Positions 46,370-54,873 of a stretch of 64,000 nt of DNA are shown here, piece after piece (the stretch's first letter is position 1; every line of letters begins with the position of its first letter). The notes under the pieces are model-generated. The model had not been told where the DNA came from. It saw nothing but the letters and a program-made list of their open reading frames with translations, and made no database searches. The DNA comes from Confluentibacter lentus (GTDB lineage: Bacteria; Bacteroidota; Bacteroidia; Flavobacteriales; Flavobacteriaceae). Position numbers and translations under genes: made by a program. Location of the stretch: assembly GCF_002806995.1 (NCBI RefSeq), contig NZ_NIHE01000001.1, positions 186,001 to 250,000 on the forward strand, in the 5' to 3' direction.

Positions 46370-47038
46370 ATGAAAAATGCTATTCTAATTATCTTAACAA
46401 TTCTATGTGTTTCTTGTAAAGAAAACCAAAAAAACATAAGTGAAACCAAAGAATTAACCATAGCTGAAAAAATTGCTAATGCGCATGGTTACGAACATTG
46501 GAAAAACGTTTCTAAAATAGAGTTTACTTTTAATGTAGATAGAGATAGTAGCCATAGCGAGCGGTCATGGATATGGGAACCAAAGAATAACTATGTGTCA
46601 TTTTTAGCAGATAAGGATTCCATTGTCAGTTATAGCAGAACCAAAATAGATTCAACAAAAATAAATTTAGATAAAAGCTTTATTAATGATAAGTTTTGGC
46701 TGCTCATACCATTTCAATTGGTTTGGGACAAAAACACAACCATTTCAGAGCCTATTAAAACGGAAGCACCCATTAGCAAAACACAAATGAATAAAATTAC
46801 ATTGACGTATCCAAACGATGGTGGTGGCTACACTCCTGGAGATGCTTACGATTTATATTATGGAGACGATTTTTTAATAAAGGAATGGGTGTTCAGAAAA
46901 GGAAATACTGAAAATCCATCCCTCATAAATACCTTTGAAACGTATCAAGTTTATAATGGTCTAAAATTAGCAACTGAACATAAAATGGCTAATGGTATGA
47001 ATATAAACTTTACCAATATAAAAGTAACACTAGAATAA
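46370..47038 (+). CDS. Lipoprotein of unknown function
   Basis: A 222-residue lipoprotein with lipobox VSC (Cys16). After the signal comes AEKIANAHGYEHWKNVSKIEF, similar in outline to outer-membrane lipoprotein-sorting (LolA-like) folds found in Bacteroidota lipoproteins, and the remainder is predicted to be mainly beta strand. I do not recognise a specific family. It lies 3 bp after msrA and ends before a strong terminator, so the two form an operon. Confidence 0.7.
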   Translation: MKNAILIILTILCVSCKENQKNISETKELTIAEKIANAHGYEHWKNVSKIEFTFNVDRDSSHSERSWIWEPKNNYVSFLADKDSIVSYSRTKIDSTKINLDKSFINDKFWLLIPFQLVWDKNTTISEPIKTEAPISKTQMNKITLTYPNDGGGYTPGDAYDLYYGDDFLIKEWVFRKGNTENPSLINTFETYQVYNGLKLATEHKMANGMNINFTNIKVTLE

Positions 47039-47118
47039 TTTTCCTAGAAAATAATCCAAACTTAAACTTCAGTCGTATATCATTATAAATATCCCGCTTT
47101 AAGCGTCTATATATATTT

Positions 47119-47151
47119 AAAAGCTCTTTAACCCAAAGTTAAAGAGCTTTT
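47119..47151. terminator. Bidirectional intrinsic terminator
   Basis: AAAAGCTCTTTAAC (47119-47132), loop CCAAA, GTTAAAGAGCTTTT (47138-47151). It separates the msrA operon from the convergent CDGSH gene. Confidence 0.9.
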
Positions 47152-47156
47152 CTTTT

Positions 47157-47576
47157 TCAGCCTTTAAAAGATTCCTTTATGTGGGTACCATCGCAATAAG
47201 GTTTATTGCTTGAAGCACCACATCTACAAAAAGCGGTTGTTTTATTTTTAATCTCTTTGCTGCCATTTTTATGTGTAATACTTAAAGTACCGTAAACCAA
47301 TAAAGGGCCATTTTCAATAACCTCTACTTTGGTTTCCAAGTGCTCAGCTTCATTATTTTCTTCACCATTCATATAATAACCCAAAGCGCCAGACGGGCAT
47401 TGCTTTATTTGATTTACCAGGGCTTCGGTTGATGCAGCATCTATAGTGATCCAAGGGCGTTCTCTAGGTTTAAATACCATTGGCAATCCTTTGGCACAAA
47501 TTGCAGAATGTATACATTTCTCAGGCTCCCAAGTTATGGTAACTTCTCCGTTTGAGTATTCTTTGATTTTGCTCAT
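47157..47576 (-). CDS. Fusion of a Fer4_19-type ferredoxin domain and a CDGSH iron-sulfur domain
   Basis: A 139-residue protein with two iron-sulfur modules. The first (about 10-70) has the divergent 4Fe-4S mono-cluster pattern with Cys21, Cys27 and Cys60 (CPSGAL). The second is a CDGSH domain with C117-x-C119-x8-C128-x3-H132 (CRCGASSNKPYCDGTH), which binds a 2Fe-2S cluster through three cysteines and one histidine. Cytoplasmic, probably redox or iron-sulfur transfer. The partner is unknown. It diverges from the SDR gene. Confidence 0.9.
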   Translation of the reverse strand: MSKIKEYSNGEVTITWEPEKCIHSAICAKGLPMVFKPRERPWITIDAASTEALVNQIKQCPSGALGYYMNGEENNEAEHLETKVEVIENGPLLVYGTLSITHKNGSKEIKNKTTAFCRCGASSNKPYCDGTHIKESFKG

Positions 47577-47645
47577 TTTTAAAAGTTTAAATAAATATAC
47601 AAAAAATGAATATAGAAGTAAAGGTAAATTCTACTGCCCATTTCT

Positions 47646-47653
47646 TATTTTTG
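47646..47653 (+). promoter_or_regulatory. -7 box for the SDR gene
   Basis: TATTTTTG matches TAnnTTTG and lies 14 bp before the ATG at 47668. It supports that ATG over much earlier in-frame codons, which would extend the protein through this box. Confidence 0.6.
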
Positions 47654-47667
47654 TTGTAAACAAAATT

Positions 47668-48450
47668 ATGAATTTAAACTTAAAGAATAAGTATGCTTTG
47701 GTTTGCGGAAGCACACAAGGTATAGGAAAAGCTACAGCAATAGCGCTAGCCTTAGAAGGTGCCTATGTTACTTTGGCAGCTCGAAATGAAGAAAAATTAA
47801 AGCTGGTTTTATCAGAATTGCCGAATCCAGAAAACCATACTTATATTGTGGCAGACTTTTCAAATCCGGAAGATTTACATTCCAAAGTGGTTTCATTCAT
47901 TCAAAAAAACCATGGATTCCATATTTTAGTCAATAATACTGGCGGCCCTAAAAGTGGTACTATTTTAGACGCTTCTATTTTAGAATTTGAAAATGCCTTC
48001 ACACAACATATCAAGTGCAACCATTTATTGGCTCAAGCAGTCATTCCTTTTATGAAAACGGAAGGCTTTGGTAGAATTATAAATATCATCTCAACGTCTG
48101 TGAAAGAACCCATTCCCGGACTTGGCGTTAGCAACACCATAAGAGCAGCCGTTGGCAATTGGAGTAAAACTTTAGCTAGTGAAGTTGGCGCTTTAGGAAT
48201 CACGGTAAACAATGTGCTTCCTGGTTTTACTGATACCGAACGCATTGCTGAAATAATAAAAATAAAAGCAAAAAATGAAGGCACTTCCATTGAAGAAATG
48301 ACTACAGTAATGAAAAACTATTCGCCCGCAAAACGATTTGCAAAACCTGAAGAAATTGCGAACGCTGTTGTTTTTTTAGCAAGTGAAGCCGCCAATTACA
48401 TAAACGGTATTAACCTGCCGGTTGATGGAGGCAGAACTAAAAGTTTATAA
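47668..48450 (+). CDS. Short-chain dehydrogenase/reductase-like protein without the YxxxK pair
   Basis: A 260-residue SDR. The cofactor motif GSTQGIGKA is at about 12-20, NNTGGPKSG at about 91-99 and the catalytic-position serine in IINIISTS at about 141. Where the catalytic Tyr and Lys should stand, the sequence reads S155-N-T-I-R159. The same replacement occurs in a known SDR subgroup annotated as FabG-like, so it is not a random defect. The activity is uncertain. It lies 3 bp before the O-methyltransferase gene. Confidence 0.82.
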   Translation: MNLNLKNKYALVCGSTQGIGKATAIALALEGAYVTLAARNEEKLKLVLSELPNPENHTYIVADFSNPEDLHSKVVSFIQKNHGFHILVNNTGGPKSGTILDASILEFENAFTQHIKCNHLLAQAVIPFMKTEGFGRIINIISTSVKEPIPGLGVSNTIRAAVGNWSKTLASEVGALGITVNNVLPGFTDTERIAEIIKIKAKNEGTSIEEMTTVMKNYSPAKRFAKPEEIANAVVFLASEAANYINGINLPVDGGRTKSL

Positions 48451-48453
48451 AAT

Positions 48454-49101
48454 ATGTATTTCATCCCAGAAGAATTAGATGATTATGTTGTAAAACATTC
48501 TGAAGACGAACCAGAACTATTACAACAACTTAGTAGGGAAACTTATCAAAAAATATTGCAACCACGTATGCTGAGTGGACATTATCAAGGGCGATTGCTT
48601 AGCATGATTTCTAAATTGGTAAATCCAAAAAACATTTTAGAAATTGGCACTTATACGGGTTATTCCGCTTTATGTTTAGCTGAGGGCATGCAAACTTCAG
48701 GAACATTGCATACTATAGATATTAATGAAGAGTTAATTGATTTTCAAAGGAAGTATTTTGATAAATCTGATTACGGAAAACAAATTTTCCAGCATTTGGG
48801 AAATGCCATGGGAATTATACCAAAACTGGATAAAACATTTGATTTGATTTTTATTGATGCTGACAAAGACAATTACCCAAATTATTTTAACATCATTATT
48901 GACAAATTGAATGTTGGAGGCATTTTATTATCTGATAATGTTTTATGGAGCGGCAAAGTCATTGAACCTATAAAAAAAGATGACACTTCAACAAAGGCGT
49001 TATTAGAATACAATACACTTTTAAAAGAAGACAAACGTATAGAAACGGTTATTTTGCCGATAAGAGATGGTTTAACCATCAGTCGGAAAATAGCCTTATA
49101 A
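48454..49101 (+). CDS. Class I SAM-dependent O-methyltransferase (family 3)
   Basis: A 215-residue O-methyltransferase. The SAM motif LEIGTYTGYSALCLAE is at about 61-76, the metal-binding FIDADKDNYPNYF at about 132-144 and LSDNVLWSGKV at about 159-169. The substrate is probably a catechol-like phenol, as for bacterial COMT-type enzymes, though it is not known here. The gene follows the SDR gene in a two-gene operon and converges with the second kinase gene, 7 bp away. Confidence 0.9.
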   Translation: MYFIPEELDDYVVKHSEDEPELLQQLSRETYQKILQPRMLSGHYQGRLLSMISKLVNPKNILEIGTYTGYSALCLAEGMQTSGTLHTIDINEELIDFQRKYFDKSDYGKQIFQHLGNAMGIIPKLDKTFDLIFIDADKDNYPNYFNIIIDKLNVGGILLSDNVLWSGKVIEPIKKDDTSTKALLEYNTLLKEDKRIETVILPIRDGLTISRKIAL

Positions 49102-49108
49102 GTATTCT

Positions 49109-51358
49109 TTAAGAAGCCTGAGTAAACTTAGCGATTTCTCTTTGTCTGTTAATATTGGCAGAAACAATTTGGAAAAACTCATAATTATCAAAAGGCTTAG
49201 TGATAATATCGTCGTAACCTATATTTTTATGATCTACTTTAACATCTTCAATATCTGCGGCCGTTAATGCTATAACAGGGATGGTGTCATTAAATTGTCT
49301 AATGGCCATCGTAGCTTCATTTCCATTCATCAAAGGCATATTGATATCCATCAAAATAAGATCAAAATTATTATTTTTAATTTGCTCAATGGCTTCCAAT
49401 CCATTGTTAACTATCGTACATAAATAACCTTCTTTATTCAACAAGTTTTTTGTTACAATCTGGTTTATTTTATTGTCTTCGGCAACTAGAATCCTACGTT
49501 TTTTAGTTTCAGCAACTAAATTGTTTTGTTTATTATCAGAATCCGAAATACTATTGGTTCTACCATTGTCTATTTCAAAATTCACATTAAAGCTAAATTT
49601 TGAGCCCTTTCCTACTTCACTTTCAAGTTCTATTTTACTTTCAAACAACTCAATCAATTTTTTCGTTATGGAAAGCCCCAAACCAGTGCCTTGATAATTG
49701 AAATTGTTTTCAGCTTCCAATTGTGAAAAATTATTAAATATGGTGTTAAACTTTTCTTCTGGTATTCCTATGCCATCGTCTTCTACTTCAAAACGCAATC
49801 CTACTTTATGGTCATCTATACTTATCAATCTAGCTCTTAAATTAATCGTGCCACTTTCTGTAAATTTCACACTGTTGCCAATTAAATTAATTAAAACTTG
49901 GGACAACCTAACATTATCACATTTAATATATTCTGGAACGTAATTATCTATAGAAATTTTTATTTTGTTGTTAGTTTCTTGAAGTCTGTATTCGAATGTA
50001 TTTGCAATGCTTTCCAACAAATCTTTTAAATTGACGGATGTATTTTTCAATTCTACTTTTTGGTTTTCCATTTTACTTACTTGCAAAATATCATTTATTA
50101 AATTCAAAAGATAGTCTCCCGAATATTTTAAAGATTTTAACAATTTGGTGTCTCTATAACTCAAATTATTATTGCTAAGCAAAAGTGACGTTATTCCAAC
50201 AACACCATAAAGAGGGGTTCTTAATTCGTGGGACACATTAGAAATAAATTTCGATTTTAACTCTGATGATTTCAAAGCTTGTTCTTTAGTCATTTCTAGT
50301 TCACTGTTACGAATCTCTAGGATTTTGCTTAATTTCCTTTTGGAAGTATAACTTATATATAACGTAATTAATGAAGCGAACAACAATAACAATGTGATTG
50401 AAATAATAAGGTTTATTACTTTAATATTGTTATTTGCTTGTTGTTGCTCGAGTTTTTCAATATTAGCAAGATGCGCATTGTTTTTATAATCTTCAATAAG
50501 AAATTTGGATTTAGTAACTATATCTTCTTTTAATTTCTCTTCATTTAAAAACCTATCCCTATACTTATTATGATTTATTAAAGCCAAGTAAGCTTCATCA
50601 TTGTTTCCTGATTTGGCTGATGACAAAGACAACTCCTCGTACGCTTTACTTAAAAATTTTAGATTTTTATTGTCTTCCTCCAAAAATGTTATGGCTTCTT
50701 TAAATCTTGTGTTTGCATTATTATACAAATCTTGCTTAACAAAATAAAGTCCATATATATAATTGAAATACCCCTTTGAATAACTACTTGCTGTATTAAT
50801 TTTTAAATTTTCTTCAACTTTCAACAAACTAATCAATGCCTGTTCTAATTGATTATTATTTATATACGCTTCGCTCAAATTAATTCTTATATCAAACAAA
50901 AAAGCTTGTGTTTGTTTCTTTTCACTATCATTAACAATGTTTAAGCCATATTTTAACGCATTATCAAAGTACGAAATGGCATTTTCAAATGCTTTATTGT
51001 TTTTATAAAGTTTCCCTAAACTGAGATAAGCGTTCGCAATTAAATAATCATCTTTTGTAAGCTTTGCAGATTTTAACATAGCCTTATAACAATTTTCTGC
51101 TGCATTATCATTTTGCATCAAATTGTAAATATTGCCCAAATTATAATTTGCAATGGCATTTCCATAACTATCATCTATAGTTTCTGATAATGCTTTAGCC
51201 TTATTGAAACCCTTGAAAGATTTTACAATATCATTCTTATCGTAATAAATTAAAGCAGTGGAATTTATACTATCAATTTGTTTGATAATTTCTCTATCTC
51301 TTTGACCAAAGGTCAACGAAGCGATAGATAGAAAACAGATTAGCAGGTTAGTTTTCAT
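49109..51358 (-). CDS. TPR-containing hybrid sensor histidine kinase/response regulator (second copy)
   Basis: A 749-residue paralogue of the kinase at 40413-42653, with the same order: signal peptide (about 1-18), TPR array (about 25-280), transmembrane helix (about 310-335), HisKA with His377 (SHELRTP), HATPase (LIGNSVKF, DDGIGI, GTGLGLS) and a receiver domain with Asp671 (LMDINMP). The phospho-acceptor positions are almost the same in both. The TPR part has diverged more, suggesting different signals. No promoter with an exact TAnnTTTG was found; TACTTTG at about 51385 is close. Confidence 0.92.
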   Translation of the reverse strand: MKTNLLICFLSIASLTFGQRDREIIKQIDSINSTALIYYDKNDIVKSFKGFNKAKALSETIDDSYGNAIANYNLGNIYNLMQNDNAAENCYKAMLKSAKLTKDDYLIANAYLSLGKLYKNNKAFENAISYFDNALKYGLNIVNDSEKKQTQAFLFDIRINLSEAYINNNQLEQALISLLKVEENLKINTASSYSKGYFNYIYGLYFVKQDLYNNANTRFKEAITFLEEDNKNLKFLSKAYEELSLSSAKSGNNDEAYLALINHNKYRDRFLNEEKLKEDIVTKSKFLIEDYKNNAHLANIEKLEQQQANNNIKVINLIISITLLLLFASLITLYISYTSKRKLSKILEIRNSELEMTKEQALKSSELKSKFISNVSHELRTPLYGVVGITSLLLSNNNLSYRDTKLLKSLKYSGDYLLNLINDILQVSKMENQKVELKNTSVNLKDLLESIANTFEYRLQETNNKIKISIDNYVPEYIKCDNVRLSQVLINLIGNSVKFTESGTINLRARLISIDDHKVGLRFEVEDDGIGIPEEKFNTIFNNFSQLEAENNFNYQGTGLGLSITKKLIELFESKIELESEVGKGSKFSFNVNFEIDNGRTNSISDSDNKQNNLVAETKKRRILVAEDNKINQIVTKNLLNKEGYLCTIVNNGLEAIEQIKNNNFDLILMDINMPLMNGNEATMAIRQFNDTIPVIALTAADIEDVKVDHKNIGYDDIITKPFDNYEFFQIVSANINRQREIAKFTQAS

Positions 51359-51494
51359 TTGTTTGTAAAATTAGATTTGGGATTACCAAAGTATTTTATT
51401 TTGCAAACAGATTTAAATAAAATCGTTAAAATGTGCCTTATAAAAGTTTAATAGATGAACGGCACTGTGTAAATAGGTATAAAAATAAAATCGC

Positions 51495-51782
51495 CTAAAG
51501 CTTTCGTTTTACCGAACCTGTAAAATCATCCAAATTCTCTTTTGCTTCGTTAAGCTCTTTGGTGATATCTGAAGTGAGACTAGTATCTATGCCGTTTTTC
51601 TCGGCGGTTTTTGTAATTTCATGCTTAATGTCGTTGGTAGCATCTTTGAGAACACGCATACCTTTGCCCAAACCACGAGCAATTTCTGGTAATTTATCGG
51701 CACCAAATACCATGATGGCAATAAATAGTATGAATGCTATTTCGCCGCCGCTAATAAATAATAATGTAGGTTGTAATATCAC
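51495..51782 (-). CDS. tatA: Sec-independent protein translocase subunit TatA
   Basis: Pore-forming subunit of the twin-arginine translocation system. Starting from the GTG at 51782 the protein has 95 residues: a short N-terminus, one helix (LLFISGGEIAFILFIAIMVFG, split here at about 7-27), the conserved FGADKLPEIARGLGKGMR amphipathic segment, and a charged tail. A longer frame starts with TTG at 51881, but a terminator and a promoter box lie inside that extension, so GTG is preferred. The -7 box ends 5 bp before GTG, so the mRNA may be leaderless. Confidence 0.88.
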   Translation of the reverse strand: MILQPTLLFISGGEIAFILFIAIMVFGADKLPEIARGLGKGMRVLKDATNDIKHEITKTAEKNGIDTSLTSDITKELNEAKENLDDFTGSVKRKL

Positions 51783-51786
51783 AATA

Positions 51787-51794
51787 CAAATATA
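51787..51794 (-). promoter_or_regulatory. tatA -7 promoter box next to the start codon
   Basis: TATATTTG on the minus strand matches TAnnTTTG exactly, 4 bp before the GTG start. A TTG lies 16 bp further upstream, slightly short of the usual spacing. Confidence 0.6.
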
Positions 51795-51818
51795 TGAAGT
51801 TGCATCTACACAATAAAA

Positions 51819-51860
51819 AAAATCTTGTTTATTAATAAAAACATTAACAAACAAGATTTT
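51819..51860 (-). terminator. Terminator of the M1 peptidase gene
   Basis: On the minus strand AAAATCTTGTTT and AAACAAGATTTT (51860-51849 and 51830-51819) form a 12-bp stem, followed by more T. It lies 25 bp after the peptidase stop and separates that gene from tatA. Confidence 0.82.
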
Positions 51861-51884
51861 ACAAATTTGTTGCGGGGACAATGA

Positions 51885-54200
51885 TTAACTTCCGGCCTTA
51901 TCTTTAAAGGTATCGAAATCACTCTGTTGAGCCTGTTTGGGCCACGAATTATTTGAAGTATCAATATCGGCAGTTTCCAAATTAGGATCTACAACAATAC
52001 CAATAATTTCCTTTTCAGAAGCTATTGCTTTATTAACTTCTTTATCATTCAGTCTCCAAACCTCAGCAGGATAGGTCTCCATTTTCGAAGTTCCATCAGC
52101 ATATTTATATTCAACAATAAGAGGCATGACCAGACCCCCTGGTTTTTCAAAAGTTATATTATAGAAATATTTAGGCATTTTTAACTTACTAAGCGCTTCT
52201 CGATTAAAATTATTCATTAAATAGTCATTAAGCGCCTTTGAATTATCTGCTAAAGAACCCATTTTCAAATCATCACTATAATCTTCACTTCCTTCTTCAA
52301 CCAAGTACACCAAAGGACGTAAATTGCTTTCCACAAGACCTCTTTCTCTCATATAATCCCTCATATACTTATTGGGCTTTGAGGATACATAATATTTTTT
52401 CACATCTTTTATGCCAATATCTACCCAGTCGGTTGTATAAAACCAACCACGCCAGTACCAATCTAAATCTATCGCCGAAGCATCTTCCATAGTACGGAAA
52501 AAATCTTCAGGAGTTGGGTGCTTAAATTTCCATCGATTGGCATATTCCTTAAAAGCATAATCAAAAAGTTCATGGCCCATAACCGTTTCCCTTAAGATGT
52601 TAAGAGCAGTTGCTGGCTTGTAATAGGCATTGTTGGCAAATTCACCATACTTACTGAGATTCTGGCCTTTAGTCATGATAGGGTTTATGAAATCTTGATC
52701 ACCAGACATATAAGGTATAATTAAAGGTGCTGGACCCGCATCAGAAGGATAGCTTTTGTGTTGTGGTGACAGTGCTGAAGGATAACGTTTTCCAAATTCC
52801 TGTTGGGCCAGATATTCAAGAAATGTATTAAGACCTTCATCCATCCAGGTCCACCTACGTTCATCGCTATTAACAATCATGGGGAAAAAATTATGACCCA
52901 CTTCATGAATAACCACTCCAAACATACCATACTTTACGCGGTCGCTATAGGTACCGTCTTCATTTGGTCTACCATGGTTCCAACAAATCATAGGATACTC
53001 CATACCTTGATTTTTGGCGTGCACAGATATGGCCTTATGGTATGGATAATCAAACGTCATATTAGAATAGGTCTTTAAAGTGCTTGCCACTACCTTAGTT
53101 GACCAATCTCCCCAAAGCGGATTACCTTCTTTAGGATACATTGAAACCGCCATAACATCTTTATCTCCTATTTTAACGGCCATCATATCGTAAACAAATT
53201 TTCTAGAAGTAGCAAAGGCAAAATCACGAACATTTTCTGCGTATAATTTCCATGTTTTCGTTTCTGTAGAAAAACTTTTTTCAGCTACTTCAGCTTCCTT
53301 TTGAGTGACAATTAAAACAGGTTCATCATAAGATTTCTTAGCTTGCTCGTAACGCTCCATCATGGTTTTAGAAAAGACATCCTTTCTATTCATCAATGTC
53401 CCAGTGCCATCCAAAATATGATCGGCAGGTACCGTAATGTTTACCTCAAAATTCCCAAATGGCAAAGCAAATTCATCATTACCAAAAAACTGCATGTTTT
53501 GCCAACCTTCAACATCGTTATATACTGCCATTCTTGGGTAAAACTGTGCTATGACATAAACCCTATTCCCATCTTTAGGGAAGTATTCATAACCCGATCG
53601 GTCTCTTAAAGGCACATGGTCATTTATGTTATACCACCATTTTATATTGAATGAAAATTTGTCACCAGTTTTCATGGGTTTTGGCAATTCAACTCGCATC
53701 ATGGTATTGTTCACCATATAATTTAAAGCTGCCCCATTGGTCTCTTTAACTTCTTCAATATTGAAACCGCCATCAAATGGATCTTTCAAATAATTTTCAA
53801 CAAATTCGTCCGGAAAAATGTAAGGATTAAAGCCAGTCGATTCAATTAAAGGGGTTTGAGATTTTTTCGACCTTTTATTTTGGTCTAATTGAACCCAAAG
53901 ATATTTCAGCTCGTCTGGGGAATTATTTGTATAGGTGATGGTTTCGAAACCTGATAACTTAGCATTTTTATCGTCTAAAATGATATCCATTTTATAATCG
54001 GCCTGTTGTTGATAATACGATGGCCCAGGTGCCCCTGATGCTGTTCTATATTGATTAGGCGTAGCAAACTCTTCATCTAACTGCCGGAATTTATTTGTAT
54101 TTGTATGTCCAGGTTTTCGTTCGGTTTTCTGCTGTTCTTGAGCAAAAATACCAGTCGCTATAAAAAAAAGCATTGAAGTATAACATAGCAATTTTTTCAT
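51885..54200 (-). CDS. M1 family metallopeptidase, exported
   Basis: A 771-residue zinc aminopeptidase-like protein with a signal peptide (about 1-20, GIFAQ). The zinc site HEVGH is at 432-436, and the third ligand Glu lies in WMDEGLNTF about 18 residues later (455). The N-terminal beta domain (about 60-250) fits the M1 saddle. It lacks the clear GxMEN exopeptidase motif; QGMEYPMICWNHG occupies that place (GMEYP). Periplasmic or surface peptide breakdown is likely. It has its own terminator. Confidence 0.9.
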   Translation of the reverse strand: MKKLLCYTSMLFFIATGIFAQEQQKTERKPGHTNTNKFRQLDEEFATPNQYRTASGAPGPSYYQQQADYKMDIILDDKNAKLSGFETITYTNNSPDELKYLWVQLDQNKRSKKSQTPLIESTGFNPYIFPDEFVENYLKDPFDGGFNIEEVKETNGAALNYMVNNTMMRVELPKPMKTGDKFSFNIKWWYNINDHVPLRDRSGYEYFPKDGNRVYVIAQFYPRMAVYNDVEGWQNMQFFGNDEFALPFGNFEVNITVPADHILDGTGTLMNRKDVFSKTMMERYEQAKKSYDEPVLIVTQKEAEVAEKSFSTETKTWKLYAENVRDFAFATSRKFVYDMMAVKIGDKDVMAVSMYPKEGNPLWGDWSTKVVASTLKTYSNMTFDYPYHKAISVHAKNQGMEYPMICWNHGRPNEDGTYSDRVKYGMFGVVIHEVGHNFFPMIVNSDERRWTWMDEGLNTFLEYLAQQEFGKRYPSALSPQHKSYPSDAGPAPLIIPYMSGDQDFINPIMTKGQNLSKYGEFANNAYYKPATALNILRETVMGHELFDYAFKEYANRWKFKHPTPEDFFRTMEDASAIDLDWYWRGWFYTTDWVDIGIKDVKKYYVSSKPNKYMRDYMRERGLVESNLRPLVYLVEEGSEDYSDDLKMGSLADNSKALNDYLMNNFNREALSKLKMPKYFYNITFEKPGGLVMPLIVEYKYADGTSKMETYPAEVWRLNDKEVNKAIASEKEIIGIVVDPNLETADIDTSNNSWPKQAQQSDFDTFKDKAGS

Positions 54201-54309
54201 TGTGATCTAAATTTATTATTGATGAATAATTCGCTTTTAAGCAAATTGATTGAATTATTTTTAGTTAAAAGTTAGGCAAAGTAATAATTTTTAAAAAACC
54301 TTCCTACCA

Positions 54310-54813
54310 TTAATCAAAATTTAACATGGCATTATCATTTTGGGATGTTAGTAGATAATTCTTAAATATAGAATTCATTTTTAGCTTAACCATATTCTGT
54401 TGGTCTTCAAATAAATCGAATAAAACCTTATTGGTAATTTGAAAAGAATGGATGTCTTTTACTCCTTCTATTTCCAGATAAACCTTCATAACATCTAAAT
54501 CAGTTTCTTTGCCAATAAAATTGAAAGTCACATCCTTTCCGTTGATTTTAATCTTGATTCTTTCAGCTAAATACTTTTTAATATGAGCATCAACAACTGC
54601 TGCGTTTTTAGTATCATCCAAGTTGATAGTTTTATCATAGCGTTGTCTTAACAGATTTTCAAAATCGTCCATAAAAATTCTTGATATTATTTGAACGGAC
54701 TTCTTCTCTTTAATATAATCTACCTGAGTAACACTTAAATAAAATTTATGAATCGCAGTAAATGCCGAAACGGATAACACAACCAATAAAATCGTGACTT
54801 TTATAAGCTTCAT
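54310..54813 (-). CDS. DUF6702-like exported protein
   Basis: A 167-residue protein with an N-terminal signal or anchor (about 1-20) followed by a small alpha/beta domain (AIHKFYLSVTQVDYIKEKKSV, split across about 20-40, then FENLLRQRYDKTINL). It resembles the Bacteroidota DUF6702 family, which often lies beside M1 peptidase and carboxypeptidase-regulatory-domain genes as here. The function is unknown. Confidence 0.7.
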   Translation of the reverse strand: MKLIKVTILLVVLSVSAFTAIHKFYLSVTQVDYIKEKKSVQIISRIFMDDFENLLRQRYDKTINLDDTKNAAVVDAHIKKYLAERIKIKINGKDVTFNFIGKETDLDVMKVYLEIEGVKDIHSFQITNKVLFDLFEDQQNMVKLKMNSIFKNYLLTSQNDNAMLNFD

Positions 54814-54873
54814 TTATATAAATTATTTGCAAATTTACTTTTTTAAAACGTTTCTAAAAACAATACAAAACTA

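Noticed and set aside
47446-47667. N-terminal extension of the SDR by 74 residues
   Set aside because: It runs antisense through the CDGSH gene and through a TATTTTTG promoter box; the SDR fold begins at the ATG at 47668.
51783-51881. N-terminal extension of TatA by 33 residues from a TTG
   Set aside because: The extension covers the intrinsic terminator of the M1 gene and a promoter box, and family members start a few residues before the transmembrane helix.
52238-53609. Plus-strand reading frames over the M1 peptidase gene
   Set aside because: No start signals, no family resemblance, and codon composition of antisense shadows.
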